A stretch of 64,000 nt of DNA from Bacillota bacterium (lineage in GTDB: Bacteria; Bacillota_I; Bacilli_A; RF39; UBA660): contig JAETPN010000001.1 in assembly GCA_021771185.1 (NCBI GenBank), positions 210,771 to 274,770 on the forward strand. The letters are read 5' to 3'. Shown here piece by piece: positions 1 to 8,661 of this stretch (within the stretch, counting starts at the first letter, position 1; each line of letters starts with the position of its first letter). A program made the translations under genes and the position numbers. The notes under the pieces were generated by a model that saw only the letters and a list, made by a program, of their open reading frames with translations, was not told the DNA's origin and did not search any database.

Positions 1-156
1 AGAAGATATTATAATATCAAAATCTATTTTTCTAATTCTATTTTTAAGTTCTATAGCCTGCTTTATTCCTAATTCGGTTAAGTCTTCATCTGCTCCATTA
101 TATTGACCTAATGCATTATGTGGAACTTGTCCATGTCTTACAATATATACTTTCAT
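1..156 (-). CDS. Histidine phosphatase (phosphoglycerate mutase-like), N-terminal part
   Basis: The 5' end of a gene that runs off the left edge; 52 codons are visible. The protein begins MKVYIVRHGQ, with the RHG motif whose His is the phospho-acceptor in the histidine phosphatase superfamily, followed by a LTELGIKQA segment typical of that family. A GGAGAG ribosome site lies about 10 nt before the ATG. The family includes phosphoglycerate mutases, alpha-ribazole phosphatases and broad sugar phosphatases. The visible part cannot separate these, so the substrate is unknown. Confidence 0.85.
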   Translation of the reverse strand, partial: MKVYIVRHGQVPHNALGQYNGADEDLTELGIKQAIELKNRIRKIDFDIIISS

Positions 157-257
157 TATTCATCATCTCTCCATTTTTACTAATTTATATTTGCCTCGTT
201 TTGATAGTTATTGTCCATACTTAAACATTTACCATTCTTACAAACTTCTTATTTAAT

Positions 258-286
258 ATTATACCTTATTTTCTTTATTCTGTAAC
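258..286 (-). promoter_or_regulatory. Putative sigma-A promoter of the histidine phosphatase gene
   Basis: On the minus strand a perfect TATAAT (258-263) sits 17 nt downstream of GTTACA (281-286, 4 of 6 matches to TTGACA). This gives a leader of about 95 nt with no evident structure. The rest of the 157-361 gap holds only this promoter, the ribosome site and the terminator of the next gene. Confidence 0.5.
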
Positions 287-335
287 TACTTATACTAAAT
301 TAATAAAAACATTTTTAATATATAAAATGGTTTCA

Positions 336-363
336 ACAAAAAAAAGTATCCACTGATACTTTT
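336..363 (-). terminator. Rho-independent terminator of the coiled-coil gene
   Basis: Stem AAAGTATC / GATACTTT with a 4-nt loop, followed on the minus strand by a run of T. The stem overlaps the TAA stop codon of the gene at 362-1897. Confidence 0.8.
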
Positions 364-1897
364 ACACACCTTCTCTTATTTTTTCTTTTTTCTTTTGCTT
401 TTCGTTTTTCTTACTTACTTCGTCTAATTCCTTTTTTTGTTGAAGTAAAAATTCTTGTTTTTCTAAAATTTCTCGCTCAACAATTTCTACTTTTTCCATG
501 AGTTCTTTATATTCTGGTAACTGTTTAATACGATCCTCAAATTTTTGCTCGAACTCTACCTTAAAGAAAGCAATTTGTTTTAAAGAGTCATTCATTAATT
601 TTTCGCTAACTTTTAAAGTTGACTTTTGTTTTAAAATTTCATTCGTTACATCGGTATATTTATAATATGTAATACGACGTTTATTTAGACGAAGTCCATT
701 TCTTAAACCACGAATGGAATTGTTTAAAATCACAGACCCTACCACTAATCCTACACCAGGATTTTTAAAGAAAGTAAAGGATAATAACCCAACAGCCATT
801 TTAGAAACATTGATAATCATTTTAGAAATTCCACGGAAATGGGTTGTTTCTTTGGTTGTTTCCTTTTTTACTTTATCAACTTGTTTACGTAATTTTTCAA
901 TCTCACGATTCGTATCTTGAACATGCTTATTAATTCGTTCTTCTGCTTGTTCAACTTCATGAACTTCTTCCTTCAATTTTTCTTCAGCTTCTTTACGAAT
1001 ACGTTCACGTTCTTGCTCTTCTTTTTCTTTCACCTGTGTTTTGGTATCTAGTATTTGTTTATTTACTTCATGGGCAAGTGTCAATGCTTTTTTATTTGTA
1101 TAAACAATCGCATCAACAATTTCAGTCTCTAAATATCTAGTTAATGGAAGAACCTTTGGAATCTCAGAAGATAAGATTTCTTCTAGTTGTTTCTCTCCTT
1201 GATAGATTATTTTTTCTTCATCTTTTGCATCAACATCTATTTGTTCTTCATAATTCACATGAAGCTGTGTATCATAAAAACGATCATAATCTTTTTTGAT
1301 TTGTTTTAATTCCAGCGTTTTTTGCTCGATCCCTTGATGCTTTTCTTCTAATGTTGCTTGATAAAGTTGTAATTTGGTTAGATCCTTTGTTGTTTCGATA
1401 TGACTTTTTATTTGTTCTACTTCCCTTTTCATATCTTCTAATTCTTGTAAAATCTGTTCTAATCTCTTCTTTATTTCTTCTGCTTTTTTCTGGTTATCCT
1501 GAATGATTTGAATTCGATCTTCTAATTCTTTTATCACTGTTTTCGTATGATCCAATTTACGCTGATAGGCATCTCTTTTATCTGGACGACGTTCTTTTAA
1601 AATTTTACGTTCTAACCATTCAATTTTCTTTTCCAAGTTTTTAATTTCTTCTTTAATTTCATCGACATCGACAAGCTCTTTTACATCTTTTCTTTTTGGT
1701 CGGGAGGCCGCATATTCAATGACACCCAAAAAAAATCCTAAAAAGAATTTACCAAAAATTTTAGGTTTTTTCATTTGACGCTCCATCTCTTCTTTTTTCT
1801 TTTTATCCTCTTCTTCTTTTCTTTTTTTTAGGTGTAAAAAGATTAAAAGTGCGTCAATTTTTTGTTTAATCCAAAATAAAATTCCCTTTTCATTCAT
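362..1897 (-). CDS. Coiled-coil protein with central hydrophobic segment, unknown function
   Basis: A 511-residue protein I do not recognise. Residues about 20-45 are very Lys/Glu-rich. A hydrophobic, glycine-containing stretch follows at about 47-62. Long heptad-like coiled coil covers about 75-200 and 285-350. A second hydrophobic region at about 355-395 (VGLLSFTFF, VGLVVGSVIL) could be a hairpin membrane insertion, followed by more coiled coil to the end. No signal peptide or enzyme motif is seen. GGTGA lies 7 nt before the ATG. It is a single-gene unit with its own terminator. A membrane-associated structural or scaffolding role is only a guess. Confidence 0.75.
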   Translation of the reverse strand: MNEKGILFWIKQKIDALLIFLHLKKRKEEEDKKKKEEMERQMKKPKIFGKFFLGFFLGVIEYAASRPKRKDVKELVDVDEIKEEIKNLEKKIEWLERKILKERRPDKRDAYQRKLDHTKTVIKELEDRIQIIQDNQKKAEEIKKRLEQILQELEDMKREVEQIKSHIETTKDLTKLQLYQATLEEKHQGIEQKTLELKQIKKDYDRFYDTQLHVNYEEQIDVDAKDEEKIIYQGEKQLEEILSSEIPKVLPLTRYLETEIVDAIVYTNKKALTLAHEVNKQILDTKTQVKEKEEQERERIRKEAEEKLKEEVHEVEQAEERINKHVQDTNREIEKLRKQVDKVKKETTKETTHFRGISKMIINVSKMAVGLLSFTFFKNPGVGLVVGSVILNNSIRGLRNGLRLNKRRITYYKYTDVTNEILKQKSTLKVSEKLMNDSLKQIAFFKVEFEQKFEDRIKQLPEYKELMEKVEIVEREILEKQEFLLQQKKELDEVSKKNEKQKKKEKIREGV

Positions 1898-1973
1898 CGC
1901 TTGTCACCACTTTAACATTATATCATACCCCATTCATAACGTTCAAGAAAATTTTTGTAAGTGGCAATAATTT

Positions 1974-2213
1974 CTATTTGACAATCTCTAAATTTCCACC
2001 AAACTCTACATCATATTCTTCTAAAAAGCGATAAAATTCTTCATGATCAAAAGGACTCGCACTCCCTACATCCATCACGACATGAGAAATACCATATTCG
2101 GTTAAAATATAATAGAGTTTTCGCTTCAAATTGGTAAGATTTCTTCTTGTTAAAGGCCCCTCTACTTGGACAAATAATGTATTTTTTCGATATTCAATTT
2201 CTGTTTTAAACAT
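1974..2213 (-). CDS. Small STAS-like protein (anti-sigma antagonist fold?)
   Basis: 79 residues from the ATG at 2213, which has GGTGAT directly upstream; the longer frame would need a TTG without a ribosome site. The pattern beta strand (EIEYRKNTLFVQVEG), helix (LTNLKRKLYYILTEYG), strand (ISHVVMDVG), then FDHEEFYRFLEEY resembles STAS domains such as SpoIIAA. The phosphorylatable Ser of the DSSG motif is not present: the aligned region reads PFDHEEF. It is shorter than SpoIIAA (about 117 residues), and no SpoIIAB or sigma factor is adjacent. A perfect Spo0A-box match lies 49 nt upstream, which hints at sporulation control. The fold assignment is inference. Confidence 0.5.
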   Translation of the reverse strand: MFKTEIEYRKNTLFVQVEGPLTRRNLTNLKRKLYYILTEYGISHVVMDVGSASPFDHEEFYRFLEEYDVEFGGNLEIVK

Positions 2214-2261
2214 AGTATCACCATATTCAATATAAACCAACTTGTTGTAAGTTTCTACCAA

Positions 2262-2271
2262 TTCGACAAAA
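2262..2271 (-). promoter_or_regulatory. Putative Spo0A box
   Basis: TTTTGTCGAA on the minus strand, a full match to the known 0A box TTTGTCRAA. It lies in the divergent gap between the STAS-like gene and murT, about 28 nt upstream of a TATATT element (2229-2234) that could be the -10 for the STAS-like gene. Confidence 0.5.
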
Positions 2272-2284
2272 CTAGAAAAAATTT

Positions 2285-2313
2285 TTAAATGCGCTTTATT
2301 TTCATGGTATAAT
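2285..2313 (+). promoter_or_regulatory. Promoter of murT-gatD
   Basis: Perfect TATAAT at 2308-2313 preceded by TGG, an extended -10. The -35 (TTAAAT, 2285-2290) is weak, as is usual with extended -10 promoters. Confidence 0.65.
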
Positions 2314-2336
2314 GAATATAGTTGGAGCGTGGTAAC

Positions 2337-3674
2337 ATGAAAAAATTAAGTATTCTAGCTGGAAAAAGTGTTTTATTTTTAGGTGATAAAATGCATCGTG
2401 GGAGTAGTTTACCTGGAGCAGTTGCTTTAAAATTAGATAAAGAACTAATGAAAAAAATTGTTCTTCCTAAAAAAGTAATTGCGGTTACTGGAAGTTGTGG
2501 GAAAGGTTCTACCTCAAAAATGATCGCAGAGGTTTATCAAAAACTAGGTTATAAAGTCGCACATAACTATCGTGAAGGGAACTTAGCTTATGGGGTTATG
2601 ACAACACTTATTGAATATTCTAATTTAAACGGTGTCATGGATGCGGATGTTTTAGTTCTAGAAGTAGATGAACGATATACAAAACTAGTCTTTCCAATTA
2701 TCAAACCAGATGTTGTTGTTATTACCAATATTAGTAGAGATCAACCACCAAGGCAAGGTCATTTTGACTTAGTACTAGAAGATATCAAAAAAGCCCTTAC
2801 AGAAGATATGCATCTTATTTTAAATGCGGATGATCCTTATTTACAAAAAATAGTTTTAGATCAAAAATTTAAACAAGTCTCTTATTATAGTTTAGAGAAA
2901 AATAAATATTCAACGAAGACAAGTCTTTGTGGAAATTTAAATATGACACACTGTCCTAAGTGTCATCAACCCCTTACCTATGATTATTATCAATTTGAAG
3001 CAATTGGGGCTTATCATTGTTCGAAGTGTTCTTTTAAAACACCAAAGAGTATCCATCATGGAACAAAGATGAATTATGAAAAACGTGAACTTACGATTGA
3101 TGATACCTATCAAGTAACGATCCCTTATGACACTTTATATTGTGTTTATAATACCCTCGCAGCTTTTACAACCCTTTCAGTAGAGGGGATTGATCCTCAT
3201 CAAATTTCAGAGGCAATTAGTGAAAGTAGTTATAATAAAAAGAATTTTAATCACTATCAATATAAAAGCCGTGAAATTTATGTTTTAAATACCAAAAACG
3301 AAAATAGTTCAACGTTCAATCATGCTCTTATGTTTTTAAATCAACATAAAAAGAACTTAAAAACGATTGTGATTGGATGGGATGTCATTAGTTTACGCTA
3401 CGCTTATAATGATCTTTCATGGCTCTATGATATTGATTTTGAAGTTTTAAAGAAACATGATATTGATCGAATTATTTGTCTTGGAATTAATCGATATGAT
3501 CTTGCGACACGTTTAAAGTATAGTGGAATTGATACTAAAAAAATCTTTGTGTATGAGGATTTAAAGAAAGCTCAAGGTTCTATTCAAAAAAGAACAAAGG
3601 GTGATGTTTATGCGATTATCAATTTTAATTATATGGATGATTTCAACAAAATGATGAAAGATGGTGAAAAATAA
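2337..3674 (+). CDS. murT: MurT, lipid II isoglutaminyl synthase ligase subunit
   Basis: 445 residues from the ATG at 2337; an upstream in-frame TTG at 2322 lacks a ribosome site. MurT activates the D-Glu alpha-carboxylate of lipid II with ATP so that GatD-derived ammonia can make D-isoglutamine in peptidoglycan. The Mur-ligase P-loop GSCGKGST is at residues 52-59, followed by VLVLEVDE and VITNISRDQ. The MurT-specific zinc ribbon has Cys206, Cys209, Cys228 and Cys231. The C-terminal third matches DUF1727. The stop overlaps the gatD start (TAATG), so the two subunits are translationally coupled. Length and domain order are normal. Confidence 0.93.
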   Translation: MKKLSILAGKSVLFLGDKMHRGSSLPGAVALKLDKELMKKIVLPKKVIAVTGSCGKGSTSKMIAEVYQKLGYKVAHNYREGNLAYGVMTTLIEYSNLNGVMDADVLVLEVDERYTKLVFPIIKPDVVVITNISRDQPPRQGHFDLVLEDIKKALTEDMHLILNADDPYLQKIVLDQKFKQVSYYSLEKNKYSTKTSLCGNLNMTHCPKCHQPLTYDYYQFEAIGAYHCSKCSFKTPKSIHHGTKMNYEKRELTIDDTYQVTIPYDTLYCVYNTLAAFTTLSVEGIDPHQISEAISESSYNKKNFNHYQYKSREIYVLNTKNENSSTFNHALMFLNQHKKNLKTIVIGWDVISLRYAYNDLSWLYDIDFEVLKKHDIDRIICLGINRYDLATRLKYSGIDTKKIFVYEDLKKAQGSIQKRTKGDVYAIINFNYMDDFNKMMKDGEK

Positions 3675-4405
3675 TGAACTTTACAATCGCACATTTATAT
3701 TATGATTTACTTAATTTATATGGTGAAAATGGAAATGTAAAAGTCTTAAAAAAACAACTCGAAGATCAAGGAATTAAAGTAACTATTAAATTTTTAACCA
3801 TCGATGATGAATTAAATTTCAAAGATTATGATCTTGTTTATATGGGTATGGGAACGGAAGAACATCAAGCTCTTGCATTAAAACATTTAAGAAAGTATAA
3901 GGATCAAGTAAAAGACATGATTGAAGAGGGAAAATTTTTCATTGTAACTGGAAATTCCATTGAATTATTTGGAAAACAAATCATTACCAAAGAAGACAAG
4001 AAACTTCGTGGATTAAATATATTCAATTATGAAGCAAAACAAGAAGATTTTAGAATTGTCGATGAAGCTCTTTTTAAGTGTGAATTTACAAAGAAATATA
4101 TTTTAGGATTTCAAAATCAGCGTAGTGTTTTATTAGGAAATGAATATCCTCTCTTTCGTGTAATCAGTGGTACTGGAAGTTATCCAAATGCTTCCAGTGA
4201 AGGGATTCATTATAAAAACTTTTATGGAACTTATCTTGTAGGTCCCCTTCTTGTACGTAACCCAGAGTTTACAAGATATCTGCTCAGGAAAATGATTAGT
4301 ACGAAGAATAATCGTTTTCAAATTAAAAAATTTAATTTCATTGTTGAAAATAATGCTTATAATGATTTTTTAGAGCATCATTACAAAGAATTTATAACAA
4401 AATAA
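3674..4405 (+). CDS. gatD: GatD-like amidotransferase subunit lacking catalytic Cys and His
   Basis: 243 residues, overlapping murT by one base. The fold and context are those of GatD, the class I glutamine amidotransferase that feeds ammonia to MurT. Typical GatD carries a nucleophile Cys in a CGGYQLLG-like elbow and a catalytic His in GTYLHGPLL. Here the first region reads VTGNSIELFG (residues 91-100, no Cys) and the second GTYLVGPLL (His replaced by Val189). The only Cys is residue 136 in FKCEF, outside the elbow. The protein may be a non-catalytic partner that uses free ammonia or only stabilises MurT. Family membership is firm from context; loss of activity is inference from the missing residues. 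Confidence 0.85.
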   Translation: MNFTIAHLYYDLLNLYGENGNVKVLKKQLEDQGIKVTIKFLTIDDELNFKDYDLVYMGMGTEEHQALALKHLRKYKDQVKDMIEEGKFFIVTGNSIELFGKQIITKEDKKLRGLNIFNYEAKQEDFRIVDEALFKCEFTKKYILGFQNQRSVLLGNEYPLFRVISGTGSYPNASSEGIHYKNFYGTYLVGPLLVRNPEFTRYLLRKMISTKNNRFQIKKFNFIVENNAYNDFLEHHYKEFITK

Positions 4406-4424
4406 AAAGAGCTAAGCTCTTTTT
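4404..4424. terminator. Bidirectional terminator between gatD and the DUF5684 gene
   Basis: Stem AAAAAGAGC / GCTCTTTTT with a TAA loop and T-runs on both strands, between convergent genes. Confidence 0.85.
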
Positions 4425-4425
4425 T

Positions 4426-4815
4426 TTATTCTACACCTTGATATTCTGCATTTCCAAAAGCTAGGATTGGATAGAAAATGACTGGTAATAACCATAATCC
4501 AAAACCAAATCCTACACCTTTTCCAAATACTTTAGCTAATTTGAAAGACATCATAACTAAAAATACAAGGTTTACAAATGGAATAAATAATAGTAAAAAT
4601 AACCATCCATTTCCATATGTAATTTCTGCATATAAATAGTTGGTATAAAATGGAATAAGACTTCCCCATCCTGGTTTTCCAGCTTTTTCATAGATTTTCC
4701 ATAAAGAAACAATCATGATGACACCAATAACAAGCCCTACCACGAGGATACCAAGCCCAAATGCAGCTAATAAAGCTAACACGTCTGAACTACTTGCAGT
4801 TGTTTCATAATACAT
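4426..4815 (-). CDS. DUF5684 family small membrane protein
   Basis: 129 residues from the ATG at 4815, which has GAGGTG 6 nt upstream; a GTG three codons earlier overlaps that site. Three hydrophobic helices are evident: the N-terminal LGILVVGLVIGVIMIVSL, a central WLFLLLFIPFVNLVFLVMM, and a C-terminal GLWLLPVIFYPILAFG. The signature AGKPGWGSLIPFYTNYLY between helices 1 and 2 is the hallmark of DUF5684 proteins, which are common in Bacillota and of unknown function. It is a single-gene unit. Confidence 0.8.
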   Translation of the reverse strand: MYYETTASSSDVLALLAAFGLGILVVGLVIGVIMIVSLWKIYEKAGKPGWGSLIPFYTNYLYAEITYGNGWLFLLLFIPFVNLVFLVMMSFKLAKVFGKGVGFGFGLWLLPVIFYPILAFGNAEYQGVE

Positions 4816-4890
4816 AACATTCACCTCTCTTACTATATAATCATATCATAAATTTTATCAATTAAAAATAGCTTCACACTCATGAATGAA

Positions 4891-4922
4891 AAAAGGTACT
4901 ATTTAAATAAATAGTACCTTTT
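4891..4922 (-). terminator. Terminator of pheST
   Basis: A 15-bp nearly perfect stem (AAAAGGTACTATTTA and its complement) with a T-run on the minus strand, 33 nt after the pheT stop. Confidence 0.85.
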
Positions 4923-4954
4923 ATTTATTTTCCAACATTATTTGTGAAAATTTA

Positions 4955-7324
4955 TTATTTATCTCTCACTTTTGCGTTACAGTTTTTTTCTACTTGATCA
5001 ATAATTTTGTGGAAAACTTCTAACACTTCTTTATCTTCTAACGTACGAGTTGGATCTTGGAATGAAAGTTTAAACGCTAATGATTTTTTTCCTTCTTCAA
5101 TCTGTGGATAAATATCAAAAACTTCACAAGATTCAAGTAAACGTCCACCTGATTTTTTGATTTGATTTTTAATTACTTCACTCTCGACATCTTCAGGAAT
5201 AATAAATGCGACATCTTTGACCATTCCAGGAAATTTTGATGCTTCTTTAAATTTTAATGGTTTTACTTGTCTTTCATACAACTTTGTCATTGAAAGTTCA
5301 GCTACATAAATTTCATCTTTTTTCGTACTTGGATGAACACGACCAATCACACCAATTTCTTCACGATCTAATAAAATTTTAGCGCTCATTCCAGGATGAA
5401 GTTCTGGTAAAATTGCTTTCTTAAAAGTATAACGATTTTTAAATCCTAAATAATCTAAAAGATTTTCAATAATTCCTTTTAAGGTATAAAAATCTGCTGG
5501 GACATTAATATTTCCCCATGTATTTGTAAGATAAGCTCCTTTGATTAAAAGTGCAACTTTACTTTCTTCTTGATAATTTTTATCATAAGTTTTCGCAATT
5601 TCATAAAGAAGAATATCTTTCACATTACGAGCTTTATTATAATCATATACATTGATTAATGATGGAATAAGAGAAGTTCTAACTACAGATTTATCTATAC
5701 TCATTGGATTTGGTAATGTAATCTGTTCTTTTTCTTCATAACGGAATGTTTTAGCCATTTCTGGACTTGTTAATGTATAGGTTTTTGTTTCATTTAAACC
5801 TAATACACGTAAACGCTTTGAAATTTCTTTTCGAATTTTTACATCTCCAACATATACCCCACGTCTCGTTGGAACTACTGGTAAAGTAGAAACTAAATTA
5901 TGATATCCATAAAGCCTTCCAATTTCTTCGGCAATGTCATTTACATTAGGATCAATATCTAATCTTCTTTTTGGGATAGTTACGATAAATTCATTCTTTT
6001 TAAATTCATATGGAAAATCTAAACGTTCTAATTCTGTTTTTACATCATCATCTGTTAAAGTAATTCCTAAAAGTGTATTTACTTCTGATGTTTTAAATGT
6101 AACGATTTTATCTGTTTTATCCACTTTATCATGTTTTAAGGTACCAGATAATACTTTTGCCCCTGCATACTTTTCAAGTAAATAGCAAGCACGATCTAAA
6201 GCTGCATCGGTATATTCATAACTTAATCCTTTTCCATAACGAATAGAGGCTTCACTTCTTAAATCAAGACGTGCGGCAGTATAACGAATATGAACTGCAT
6301 CAAAAATAGCACTTTCAATTAAAATCGTTTTTGTATTTTCATCTACTTCTGTATTTTCGCCACCCATCACACCAGCAACACATACTGGTTTTTTCGTATC
6401 TGTAATGACAATATCTGAATTTTTTAAATTTCTTTTAACACCATCTAGTGTTACAATCTCTTCATTTTCTAAAGCATCTCGAACAAGAATTTGATCACCT
6501 AATTTATCTTTATCAAAGAAATGAAGTGGTTGACCATATTCTAACATGACATAATTTGAAATATCAACAACATTATTAATTGGTCGCATTCCAGCCGCAA
6601 TTAATCTTTTTTTAATAAATTCTGGAGATTCCTTAATTTCTACATCTTTAACCATTTTAGCTGTATAGTAAGGACATGCGTCTGTATCTACTTGAATATG
6701 CATGTAATCTTTGATATTTTCTTTCATCTCTTTATAACCAGCTTCTGGTAAATGAACTTTCTTATTTAAAATACAAGCAATTTCATAGGCAAAACCAATA
6801 TGATAATAACAATCATTATTACGGTGTTTATGAACATCTAATTCATATAATGTATCATCTGTTCCAAGAATTAAATTTGCATCTGTCCCAGGTTCTAAAT
6901 CAGTATCTAACTCTTCTATTCCACGTGCATAATTTTCTTCTGTTTTTTCTTCAACACCAAGTTCGAATAACGCACAAATCATTCCATTCGATTCTTCACC
7001 ACGGATTTTTCCAGCTTTAATTTCAAAGTCTCCTGGTAATATTGCGCCAGGTAAGGCAACAATGACTTTAATACCAGCACGAACATTGGATGCCCCACAA
7101 ACGATTTGAACTACTTTTTCTCCTACATTTACTTTACAAATATGTAAGTGATCGCTATCTGGATGATCTACACATTCTAAGACTTCACCAATCACTAAGT
7201 GATCTATATGATTGGTTACTACTTTTTCAATATTTACTCCAGCTTTCGTTACTTTAACAGCAAGTTCTTGTAAATTTTCATTTTCTAAATCAACATAATC
7301 TTTTACCCAATTTAAACTAATCAT
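4955..7324 (-). CDS. pheT: Phenylalanine-tRNA ligase beta subunit
   Basis: 789 residues, normal for bacterial PheT, which forms an alpha2-beta2 enzyme charging tRNA-Phe. Domains in order: N-terminal MISLNWVKDYVDL; EMAP/OB-type tRNA-binding domain at about 40-150 (DHPDSDHLHICKV, CGASNVRAG); B3/B4 editing domain at about 210-390 with YGQPLHFFD and VAGVMGG; B5 at about 400-470; core domain; and the C-terminal ferredoxin-fold anticodon-binding domain from about 695 (PGMVKDVAFI, FQDPTRTLEDKEV). It lies 3 nt after pheS in a two-gene operon under the T-box leader. Confidence 0.97.
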   Translation of the reverse strand: MISLNWVKDYVDLENENLQELAVKVTKAGVNIEKVVTNHIDHLVIGEVLECVDHPDSDHLHICKVNVGEKVVQIVCGASNVRAGIKVIVALPGAILPGDFEIKAGKIRGEESNGMICALFELGVEEKTEENYARGIEELDTDLEPGTDANLILGTDDTLYELDVHKHRNNDCYYHIGFAYEIACILNKKVHLPEAGYKEMKENIKDYMHIQVDTDACPYYTAKMVKDVEIKESPEFIKKRLIAAGMRPINNVVDISNYVMLEYGQPLHFFDKDKLGDQILVRDALENEEIVTLDGVKRNLKNSDIVITDTKKPVCVAGVMGGENTEVDENTKTILIESAIFDAVHIRYTAARLDLRSEASIRYGKGLSYEYTDAALDRACYLLEKYAGAKVLSGTLKHDKVDKTDKIVTFKTSEVNTLLGITLTDDDVKTELERLDFPYEFKKNEFIVTIPKRRLDIDPNVNDIAEEIGRLYGYHNLVSTLPVVPTRRGVYVGDVKIRKEISKRLRVLGLNETKTYTLTSPEMAKTFRYEEKEQITLPNPMSIDKSVVRTSLIPSLINVYDYNKARNVKDILLYEIAKTYDKNYQEESKVALLIKGAYLTNTWGNINVPADFYTLKGIIENLLDYLGFKNRYTFKKAILPELHPGMSAKILLDREEIGVIGRVHPSTKKDEIYVAELSMTKLYERQVKPLKFKEASKFPGMVKDVAFIIPEDVESEVIKNQIKKSGGRLLESCEVFDIYPQIEEGKKSLAFKLSFQDPTRTLEDKEVLEVFHKIIDQVEKNCNAKVRDK

Positions 7325-7327
7325 ATC

Positions 7328-8371
7328 TTACACTTCCTTTCGATCAAATACACTAGACTCTCTTAAATCTGTTTGGTAGAAAGTTCGAATGTCATGAATA
7401 CCATATTTTAACATAGCAAGTCTCTCTGCACCAAAACCAAAGGCAAAACCTGTCCATTCTTTTGGATCATATCCACAGTTTTTAAGAACATTAGGGTGTA
7501 CCATCCCTGCCCCACTTACCGTAATCCATCCTGTATTTTTACATAAAGAACATCCATGACCTTTACATGCAAAACAAGAGATATCAGTTTCTACCGAAGG
7601 TTCTGTAAATTGATAATAACTTGGTCTAAATCTTGTTTCAATATCTTCACCAAATAATTTTTTAGCAATGACATCAAAGGTTCCTTTTAAATCAGATAAG
7701 CTAATATTTTTATCTACAAGTAATCCCTCAATTTGCATAAATTGATGAGAATGTGTTGCATCATCTGCATCCCTACGATATGTTTTTCCAGGACAAATCA
7801 TACGTATTGGTTTATTTCCACCTGCCGCAAGCATCGTACGCGCTTGTACGGGAGATGTTTGACTACGTAATAATATATTTTCATCTTCAATATAGAACGT
7901 ATCTTGCGCATCTCTTGCAGGATGTCCCTTTGGAATATTTAATAATTCAAAATTATATTTATCCTCTTCTACTTCAGGTCCATCTACAACATCATACCCC
8001 ATAGACATAAATACTTCTTCTACTTCCTCTACAATATGTTCTAAAATATTAGGAGCCCCTACTGGAATTTTTGTTGCTGGAAGAGTAATATCAATTTGTT
8101 CACTTGCTAACTTCTTATTTAATTCCTCTTCTTCATAATAAGTTAACTTTTCTTGAATTAAACGATTTACCTCTGTTTTTAATTCATTTAAACTTTTACC
8201 AAATTCACGTTTTTCTTCATTACTTAATTCACGCATCATTCCACTAAGTTCACTAATTGGACCTTTTTTACTTAAATAATTGTTTTTTAAATCAATCACT
8301 TCTTTTTTTGTTGTAACAGATCCTAATTTTTCTTCAATCTCTACTTTTAAAGCATTCATTTTTTCTTTCAT
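7328..8371 (-). CDS. pheS: Phenylalanine-tRNA ligase alpha subunit
   Basis: 347 residues with an N-terminal coiled-coil arm (about 1-90) that binds tRNA and a class II catalytic core. Motif 2 is seen around ICPGKTYRRDADDATHSHQF. The Cys-rich insert CFACKGHGCSLCKNTGW and the motif 3 segment GFAFGFGAERLAMLKYGI are typical. A consensus AAGGAGG ribosome site precedes the ATG. Expression should be controlled by the T-box leader directly upstream. Confidence 0.97.
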   Translation of the reverse strand: MKEKMNALKVEIEEKLGSVTTKKEVIDLKNNYLSKKGPISELSGMMRELSNEEKREFGKSLNELKTEVNRLIQEKLTYYEEEELNKKLASEQIDITLPATKIPVGAPNILEHIVEEVEEVFMSMGYDVVDGPEVEEDKYNFELLNIPKGHPARDAQDTFYIEDENILLRSQTSPVQARTMLAAGGNKPIRMICPGKTYRRDADDATHSHQFMQIEGLLVDKNISLSDLKGTFDVIAKKLFGEDIETRFRPSYYQFTEPSVETDISCFACKGHGCSLCKNTGWITVSGAGMVHPNVLKNCGYDPKEWTGFAFGFGAERLAMLKYGIHDIRTFYQTDLRESSVFDRKEV

Positions 8372-8387
8372 AATATCCTCCTTAAAT

Positions 8388-8618
8388 TAAAAAAATCACA
8401 TCCTATATAAGGACGTGATTTACGTGGTACCACCTTAATTTATAATGGTCGGGAAAACAGGATTTGAACCCGACATTATCTTAAAACTATAACGCGTTAC
8501 CGTAAATATATCAGCTCCAAGGTGAATTCATAAGCGTTATATGATCTACTTTACACCTACCGTAGACTCTCTTACATACACATACTTATTACTATGTCTC
8601 TTCACAGCCTTTGAAATA
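8388..8618 (-). ncRNA. T-box riboswitch leader of pheST (tRNA-Phe sensing)
   Basis: On the minus strand the leader carries the T-box AAGGTGGTACCACG (8423-8436) followed by the terminator stem. The bulge UGGU would pair with a tRNA ending ACCA, fitting A73 of tRNA-Phe. The 5' part has the AGTAATAAG element of stem I. A UUC Phe codon in GAATTCACC (8524-8526) is the likely specifier. A GTCGGG / CCCGAC stem (about 8448-8476) is probably stem III. The promoter is an extended -10 (TGATATAAT; TATAAT at 8626-8631). Confidence 0.9.
8393..8421 (-). terminator. T-box-controlled attenuator terminator before pheS
   Basis: Stem AAATCACGTCCT / AGGATGTGATTT followed by T7 on the minus strand. It competes with the T-box antiterminator. 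Confidence 0.88.
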
Positions 8619-8661
8619 TACAATGATTATATCATAAAATCCTTGATTTTAAAACTATTTT

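Noticed and set aside
2322..2336. TTG start extending MurT by five residues
   Set aside because: The ATG at 2337 has a better-placed ribosome site and matches the family start.
8448..8476. tRNA T-arm-like sequence (GGTTCAAATCC flanked by a stem) before pheS
   Set aside because: There is no acceptor, D or anticodon arm around it; it is a stem of the T-box leader.
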